Below, piece by piece: positions 59,489-64,000 of a DNA stretch of 64,000 bases. The DNA is taken from positions 2,852,001 through 2,916,000 of the forward strand of contig NZ_CP062948.1 of the NCBI RefSeq assembly GCF_014898175.1, given 5' to 3'. Origin of the DNA: Bifidobacterium lemurum. GTDB taxonomy: Bacteria; Actinomycetota; Actinomycetes; Actinomycetales; Bifidobacteriaceae. The translations under genes were made by a program, and so were the position numbers. Each line of letters begins with the position of its first letter. The stretch's first letter is position 1. The notes under the pieces were generated by a model. It was given only the letters and a program-made list of their open reading frames with translations. It searched no databases and had not been told where the DNA came from.

Positions 59489-60505
59489 ATGAGCATCGCC
59501 AAACGTGGGTCGGTCACACTCGCGGACGTCGCCGAGGAGGCGAAGGTCTCCCGGTCCACGGCGTCCCGCGCGCTCAACGATTCGCCTCGCATCAGCGAGG
59601 AGACCAAACGACACGTGAGGGAGGCGGCGCGACGCATCGGATTCGTTCCCAACGCGCAGGGGCGCGCGCTGGCCGTCGGCCGCACCGAGACGATCGCCGT
59701 GATCGTCACCGAGCCGATCGACGAACTGTTCGCCGATCCCACCTACAGCGCGTTCCTCGGGGGAATCACCGAACGGCTCACCGAATCGGCCTATCTGCCG
59801 GTGCTGCTGCAGGCGTCCCGTCCTTCGGAACGCGAGCGTTTCCGCCACCATCTCGAACGCCGGGCCTTCGACGCGGTTATCGACATCTCGCCCTACAAAG
59901 GCAGCGAGGTTTTGGATTCCATGCGCGATCTGAACATCCCCGGCGTGATCGTCGGCCAAATGGACGACCAGCCCTACGAAGGCATCTTCTCCATCGTGTT
60001 CTCCGACGATTTCGAAGGCGCGCAGCTGGCCGCGCAAGCCGTCGCGGAGCGCGGTCGGACGCGGCCCATCGCGATTCTCGGCCCCGCGGACAACCCCGCC
60101 TCCACGGACCGTCTGGCGGGATACCGTCAGGTGTTCGGCGAGGCGTTGGGCGACGAGCGCGTGCGGTTCACGCAATGGGATTCCTCCGCCGGATTCGCCT
60201 CGATGATGGAGATGCTGAATCTCACCGACGATTTCGACGCGGTGCTGGCGGGCTCGGACCGCATCGCCGTCGGCGTGATGGAGGCGCTGCGGCAAAGCGG
60301 AATCGAGGTGCCCGAACAGGTGTCGGTGATCGGATTCGACGACCATCCCCTGTCGAAGGACACCACGCCTCCGCTCACCACCATCCACCAGCCGCTGTAC
60401 GAGGAAGGACAGATCGCCGCCGACCTGGCGATGCGCATGATCGACGGGGAACGCCCCTCCACCGTCGTCGAACATATGCGGCTGGTCGAACGCGAATCCC
60501 TGTAG
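59489..60505 (+). CDS. LacI-family regulator of ebgAC
   Basis: A 338-residue LacI regulator, with HTH VTLADVAEEAKVSRSTASRA at about 8-27. The recognition helix begins Arg-Ser, unlike the uronate-island LacI proteins. The start at 59489 has AAGGGA upstream. Divergent from ebgA with two shared operators between them, so it most likely represses ebgAC and itself until a galactoside is present. Confidence 0.92.
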   Translation: MSIAKRGSVTLADVAEEAKVSRSTASRALNDSPRISEETKRHVREAARRIGFVPNAQGRALAVGRTETIAVIVTEPIDELFADPTYSAFLGGITERLTESAYLPVLLQASRPSERERFRHHLERRAFDAVIDISPYKGSEVLDSMRDLNIPGVIVGQMDDQPYEGIFSIVFSDDFEGAQLAAQAVAERGRTRPIAILGPADNPASTDRLAGYRQVFGEALGDERVRFTQWDSSAGFASMMEMLNLTDDFDAVLAGSDRIAVGVMEALRQSGIEVPEQVSVIGFDDHPLSKDTTPPLTTIHQPLYEEGQIAADLAMRMIDGERPSTVVEHMRLVERESL

Positions 60506-60601
60506 AGGCCCTCCCATCGTTTCGAATACGGCAAGCGGCCCGACGGAACCATCCGTCGGGCCGCTTGCCTTTGCCGAAGACAGGCCGGTATCGGCCGCGA
60601 A

Positions 60602-61468
60602 CTAGTCGCGGTTGCCCAGCAGCTGCAGAATGTACAGGAACATGTTCACGAAGTCGAGGTAAAGGTTCAGCGCGCAGAGGATCGAGATCTTCTTGATCAT
60701 CTCCGGACCTTGCGTCTCATAGGCGGCGAACAGCGCGCGCGTCTTCTGCGCGTCGTAGATCGTCATGCCGGCGAACAGCACCAGGCCGAGCGCGCACACG
60801 ATCTGGGTCATGCCGTCGACCTGCAGGAACATGAGCACCACCTGCGAGATGATGAGCACGATCAGACCGACCATCAGAATCGGTCCGGCCTTGAGCATGT
60901 CGAACTTGGTGGTCATGCCGAACATCGTCAGCGCGAAGAAGAACGCGGCGGTGATGCCGAGGGCGATGCCGATCGAGCCGAGGTCGTACACCATGAAGAT
61001 GGAGGTCAGGGTGAAGCCCATCAGAGCGGCGTACACATAGAACATGACGCGGGCGGTGCCGGCCTTCATCTTCATGATGCGCGCGCCGAGAACCACCGCC
61101 AGGGCGATCTGCGCGACGCACAGGCCGATGATGCCGATCAGACCGGTGGCCATGATGAAGGAATAGTACGCGCCGGTCATCTGGCCGAGCACAGCGACCA
61201 CCGCGGTGACGATCAGGCCGATGGTCATCTCGCCGTAGGCCTTGGTGACGGAGACGCGGCGGGCCTCCTCATAGGAGTAGGCCATCTGCGCGTCCATGGT
61301 GGCGGTGCCGCCCATGCCGTTCGCGGCGTAGGCGTACTGGCCCTGGTTTTGCGCGTATTGCGGCGCCTGCTGGTAATACTGCTGCCCGTATTGGGGCTGG
61401 CCATACTGCTGGCCGTTGAACTGCTGCGGCTGGTTGCCGTTGCGCTGGGGCTGCTGACCGAATGTCAT
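60602..61468 (-). CDS. BI-1/YccA-like (Bax inhibitor-1 family) membrane protein
   Basis: A 288-residue protein. A Gln/Tyr/Asn-rich low-complexity N-terminus (about 1-55, QPQYGQQYYQQAPQY) precedes seven transmembrane helices of the TMBIM/YetJ-type fold. The family includes pH-sensitive calcium leak channels and YccA, a modulator of FtsH. IYDAQKTRAL near 240 and the helix 7 segment LNLYLDFVNMFLYILQLLG are typical. The start at 61468 follows AAAGGAG. Confidence 0.88.
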   Translation of the reverse strand: MTFGQQPQRNGNQPQQFNGQQYGQPQYGQQYYQQAPQYAQNQGQYAYAANGMGGTATMDAQMAYSYEEARRVSVTKAYGEMTIGLIVTAVVAVLGQMTGAYYSFIMATGLIGIIGLCVAQIALAVVLGARIMKMKAGTARVMFYVYAALMGFTLTSIFMVYDLGSIGIALGITAAFFFALTMFGMTTKFDMLKAGPILMVGLIVLIISQVVLMFLQVDGMTQIVCALGLVLFAGMTIYDAQKTRALFAAYETQGPEMIKKISILCALNLYLDFVNMFLYILQLLGNRD

Positions 61469-61597
61469 AATCGCTCCTTTTGTCGACTTAGCCTCAATCG
61501 TAGTGGACGCCGCCTTACAATTCCATGAAAACTCTCGGCTCGGGGCGAACACGCACGGTTTCATCACGCGTCCGGCCCTCCTTCGTCGCGCGCGAAA

Positions 61598-61631
61598 CGT
61601 TCCCGGCCCGATGGTCTCGGGGCCGGGAACG
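61598..61631. terminator. Hairpin after the DUF5067 gene
   Basis: CGTTCCCGGCCC pairs with GGGCCGGGAACG around a 10-nt loop, 24 bp beyond the stop at 61655. No T-run. Confidence 0.5.
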
Positions 61632-61654
61632 CGCCTCAACGGCCGGCCTTCCGC

Positions 61655-62488
61655 CTAACTTAAAGTGAAGGTGCGGGTCACCTTGGAGTCGTCAGTGATG
61701 GAGAAAAGCGCGGTGACGTCGACGGTGACCGGCGAATCGTCCTGCAGCACGTATCCGAGCGTGACCCTCGTGGTGGCGTTCGGCTGCGCTTCGGCCAGAT
61801 ACGAGCCGGAATCGTAGCCTTCCGGATTGTCCATGTAGATGGCGGTGCTCAATTCGGCGCCGTTCTGGAACACCTGTGGATTGGCCAACGCCGCGAAGGA
61901 GTTGTTCTTCTCGGTGGTGTTGGTCCACTCGTAGGTGACCAGCACGGTGGCGTTGCCTTCGTAGTCGTTGCCGCTTCGTGCGGCGGAGACGATGCTCACA
62001 TGGGCGCCTTCGATATCGCCCTCCCCGTCCTGTTCGCCGTTGGCCGCCGCGGAATCGTCGGCTCCGTCACCGGCGGATGCGTCGGCAGCGTCGTCGGAAC
62101 CATTGTCGGCGTCGGATCCGGCGTTCTGCGAAGTGTCGATGCCTTTGGCCTCTTTGGCGGCGTCGTCGATGGCGCCGACGGTCGCCGACTGGATGGCCAG
62201 CGTCATCGCCACGGACAGCACGCACACCACCGCGGCCGCGATGGCCAGTCCCTTGCCGTGTCTTTTGCCTCGGAAGGTGCCCACGAGGGCCACGATGGCG
62301 AACACCGCGCCGATCACGCCCAGGATGGCGGCCAGATTGTTGATGATGGGGATGAAGCTCAATATCAGCGCGATGACGCCCAATACCAGTGCGACGATGC
62401 CGGCCGTGGTGGTGCGGCGCGGTTGGACGGGCGCGGGCTCGCCGGGCATGCCCGCGGCGGGTTGGACGGGCGCGGTGGGAGTGGTCAT
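61655..62488 (-). CDS. DUF5067-type exported/membrane protein
   Basis: A 277-residue protein with a Pro-rich cytoplasmic N-terminus (1-25), two or three transmembrane helices in a DUF4190-like region (about 28-105), an acidic Asp/Ala/Gly linker (about 115-155) and an extracytoplasmic domain. The last contains VLVTYEWTNTTEKNNSFAAL and PQVFQNGAELSTA, the pattern of DUF5067, a family of unknown function in Gram-positive surface proteins. The start at 62488 has AAGGA upstream. Confidence 0.8.
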   Translation of the reverse strand: MTTPTAPVQPAAGMPGEPAPVQPRRTTTAGIVALVLGVIALILSFIPIINNLAAILGVIGAVFAIVALVGTFRGKRHGKGLAIAAAVVCVLSVAMTLAIQSATVGAIDDAAKEAKGIDTSQNAGSDADNGSDDAADASAGDGADDSAAANGEQDGEGDIEGAHVSIVSAARSGNDYEGNATVLVTYEWTNTTEKNNSFAALANPQVFQNGAELSTAIYMDNPEGYDSGSYLAEAQPNATTRVTLGYVLQDDSPVTVDVTALFSITDDSKVTRTFTLS

Positions 62489-62672
62489 CTTATCCTTCTT
62501 TCTCGTGTCGGACGAGGCGAATCTCGTACGATACCGACGCTATCGGCCCGCGCGCGTGCGCGTCAGTGTACGAACGGCCATTTGCGATTGCCTGTTCGGG
62601 CAACGATGGCCTGCCGATTTTGACCGCATGTCCAATGGCGTCGAGGGCGCGCATGGCAATACAGTGGTTCTC

Positions 62673-64000
62673 ATGACCTCATCAGCGCCACTCCCCCGCC
62701 CGCCGGCAGCGCCGCCGCAGACTTCGCAGAGCCGCCGTCTTCGGCGTTCCATGCCGTGGGTCTTCGGCCTGTCGCAAGACGCGGACGACGAGGTGCCGGT
62801 GCGCACGCGACTGTGGTGCACCGTCGTGATGATTCCCGCCGCCGCGTTCTGCTGCCTGATGCAATGCGCGTTCGCCGCCCAGCGATACATGGACGAGCCC
62901 CAAAACGGCATGTACGTGTGGATGATCGTCAGCACGCTGTTGGCGTTCGTGTTCCCCTTTCTGCTGGTCGCCCGATCGCGCTATCCGGAGCTGGTGTTTT
63001 GGCTGTGCTGCGCCGTCGTGCTGGTATTCCCCTATGATCCGATGCTGCTGTTGATGGCGTTGACCGCGCTGCTCGCCCGTCGCAGTTCCACGAAACGCAC
63101 GGTGCGGGTGGTTGGCGTGGCGACCGTCATCGCCGTTGGGGCGCATCTGCGCGACGCCCTCAACACGCCGGAGTCCTCGCTCTGGCACATGATCTTCGCC
63201 AAACCGCACACCGGTCGCAACGGCGTGCCGCTGGAGATGCTCACCGGAGAGACGCCGGTGGTCGTCACCGCGGTGTGCGTGGCGCTGATCGAAGTGGCGA
63301 TCGCCACGTTGATCGGGCTGCATATCCGATCGAGAGCCAATCTGCAAACCGTCAAAGCGCGCGCCGACGCGGCCACGAGCCATGCGGCCACGTTGCAAAG
63401 CGACCTGAACAACCAGCAGCTGGCCGACGCCATCGCGGCGGAGGCTCACGACACGCTGGCCCACTCGCTGTCGTTGTTGGCGCTGAACGCGAGCGCGCTG
63501 CAGGCGGAAGCCGGCAAGTTGGAGCCGTCCGCGCAGACGCAGCCGCTGGTGCGCCAGTGCGAGGATATCCGCAGGCAGGCGGCCGGCGCGTTGGATGAGG
63601 CGCATGCGATCATCGACATGCTGAGGCATCCGCAGCGGGCTTGGGAGCAGCTGATTCCCTCCGATGAGACGGCATTGACGCGTGATTCCCTGGACGCGTT
63701 GGTCGGCGACGCGCGCAACGCCGGCATGCGGCTCAACACCTGGATCGACATCCAACAGCTCAGCGCGTTGGATGAGGGCATCGGCAAAATCGCCTATCGC
63801 GCCATCCAAGAGGGGTTGACCAACGCGCGCCGTCACGCGCCGGACGCTCCGGTCTCATTGGAGGTGACCGCGAACCCCACGCATGGCGTGCATGTGCATG
63901 TCAGCAATCCCGCACCGCCGACGGCCACCGCGAAAACCGGCGCGACGGATTCCACCACACGGGCGACCTCGTCTTCGGCATCGCAGACGACACCCGCCCA
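62673..64000 (+). CDS. Sensor histidine kinase, NarL/HisKA_3 type (3' end outside window)
   Basis: A plus-strand frame open from ATG 62673 to the window end, 442 codons. A Pro-rich N-terminus (1-30) is followed by about five or six transmembrane helices (48-65, 80-100, 107-135, 143-157, 195-217). The dimerisation helix with the phospho-acceptor His259 in AEAHDTLAHSLSLLAL comes next, then an ATPase N-box AYRAIQEGLTNARRHAP with Asn384. A variable Thr/Ser/Ala-rich insert begins at about 417 where the rest of the ATPase domain should follow. The partner response regulator is presumably beyond the window. Signal unknown. Confidence 0.85.
   Translation, partial: MTSSAPLPRPPAAPPQTSQSRRLRRSMPWVFGLSQDADDEVPVRTRLWCTVVMIPAAAFCCLMQCAFAAQRYMDEPQNGMYVWMIVSTLLAFVFPFLLVARSRYPELVFWLCCAVVLVFPYDPMLLLMALTALLARRSSTKRTVRVVGVATVIAVGAHLRDALNTPESSLWHMIFAKPHTGRNGVPLEMLTGETPVVVTAVCVALIEVAIATLIGLHIRSRANLQTVKARADAATSHAATLQSDLNNQQLADAIAAEAHDTLAHSLSLLALNASALQAEAGKLEPSAQTQPLVRQCEDIRRQAAGALDEAHAIIDMLRHPQRAWEQLIPSDETALTRDSLDALVGDARNAGMRLNTWIDIQQLSALDEGIGKIAYRAIQEGLTNARRHAPDAPVSLEVTANPTHGVHVHVSNPAPPTATAKTGATDSTTRATSSSASQTTPA

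Overview
The window is high-GC chromosomal DNA from an actinobacterium, most likely a Bifidobacterium. The genus is an inference from gene order and families, with no 16S gene to confirm it. Typical actinobacterial housekeeping order is visible: ftsK - pgsA - cinA(C-terminal domain) - clgR-like - DUF3046 - recA - recX on one strand, miaB-miaA, secA-hpf, and a class A RNase P RNA. No tRNA, rRNA, CRISPR array or intact insertion sequence was found.

Layout. (1) 1-5.6 kb: a truncated unknown gene, polyprenyl diphosphate synthase, a PASTA-domain Ser/Thr kinase, a PlsC-type acyltransferase and a small membrane protein. (2) 5.6-32.8 kb: a large catabolic island, nearly all on the minus strand, for pectin-derived uronates. 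It holds uxaA, a divergent TIM-barrel isomerase-like gene, an RpiB-like isomerase (DhuI-like) and a KduD/DhuD-like dehydrogenase, a GH105 unsaturated uronyl hydrolase, and a GPH-family symporter. It also holds a LacI regulator coupled to a LacI-like protein without a DNA-binding domain, two GH28 enzymes, uxaC, a second LacI, uxaB, a divergent GH115 protein, a YesL/DUF624 protein, a three-gene sugar ABC importer, a third LacI, KDPG aldolase (eda) and KDG kinase (kdgK). (3) 33-54 kb: trpD, secA, hpf, rnpB, an AbiEi/DUF559-like protein lying between two copies of a palindromic repeat, recX-recA, DUF3046, clgR-like, cinA, pgsA, ftsK, a degenerate Fic protein, miaA-miaB, a small alarmone synthetase and an EamA transporter. 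(4) 54-60.5 kb: an APC permease, the ebgC-ebgA beta-galactosidase pair and a divergent LacI. (5) 60.6-64 kb: a BI-1-like membrane protein, a DUF5067 protein and the first part of a NarL-type histidine kinase cut by the window end.

How the island works together (inference from families). Oligogalacturonides or rhamnogalacturonan fragments enter through the GPH symporter and the ABC importer. The GH28, GH105 and GH115 proteins show no signal peptide, so they should act in the cytoplasm on imported oligomers. Saturated galacturonate goes UxaC - UxaB - UxaA to 2-keto-3-deoxygluconate (KDG). Unsaturated uronate freed by GH105 goes through the RpiB-like isomerase and the SDR to the same KDG. KdgK and Eda then give pyruvate and glyceraldehyde-3-phosphate. 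A repeated 18-bp motif (consensus about WTGTTGCCAWNSRTTKCN) lies upstream of uxaA, uxaC, uxaB and kdgK, and related GTTGC/GCAAC sites crowd the symporter promoter, suggesting a shared regulon. Two of the LacI proteins carry the same residues at the start of the recognition helix, which fits one operator family. The ABC operon has its own LacI and a different operator.
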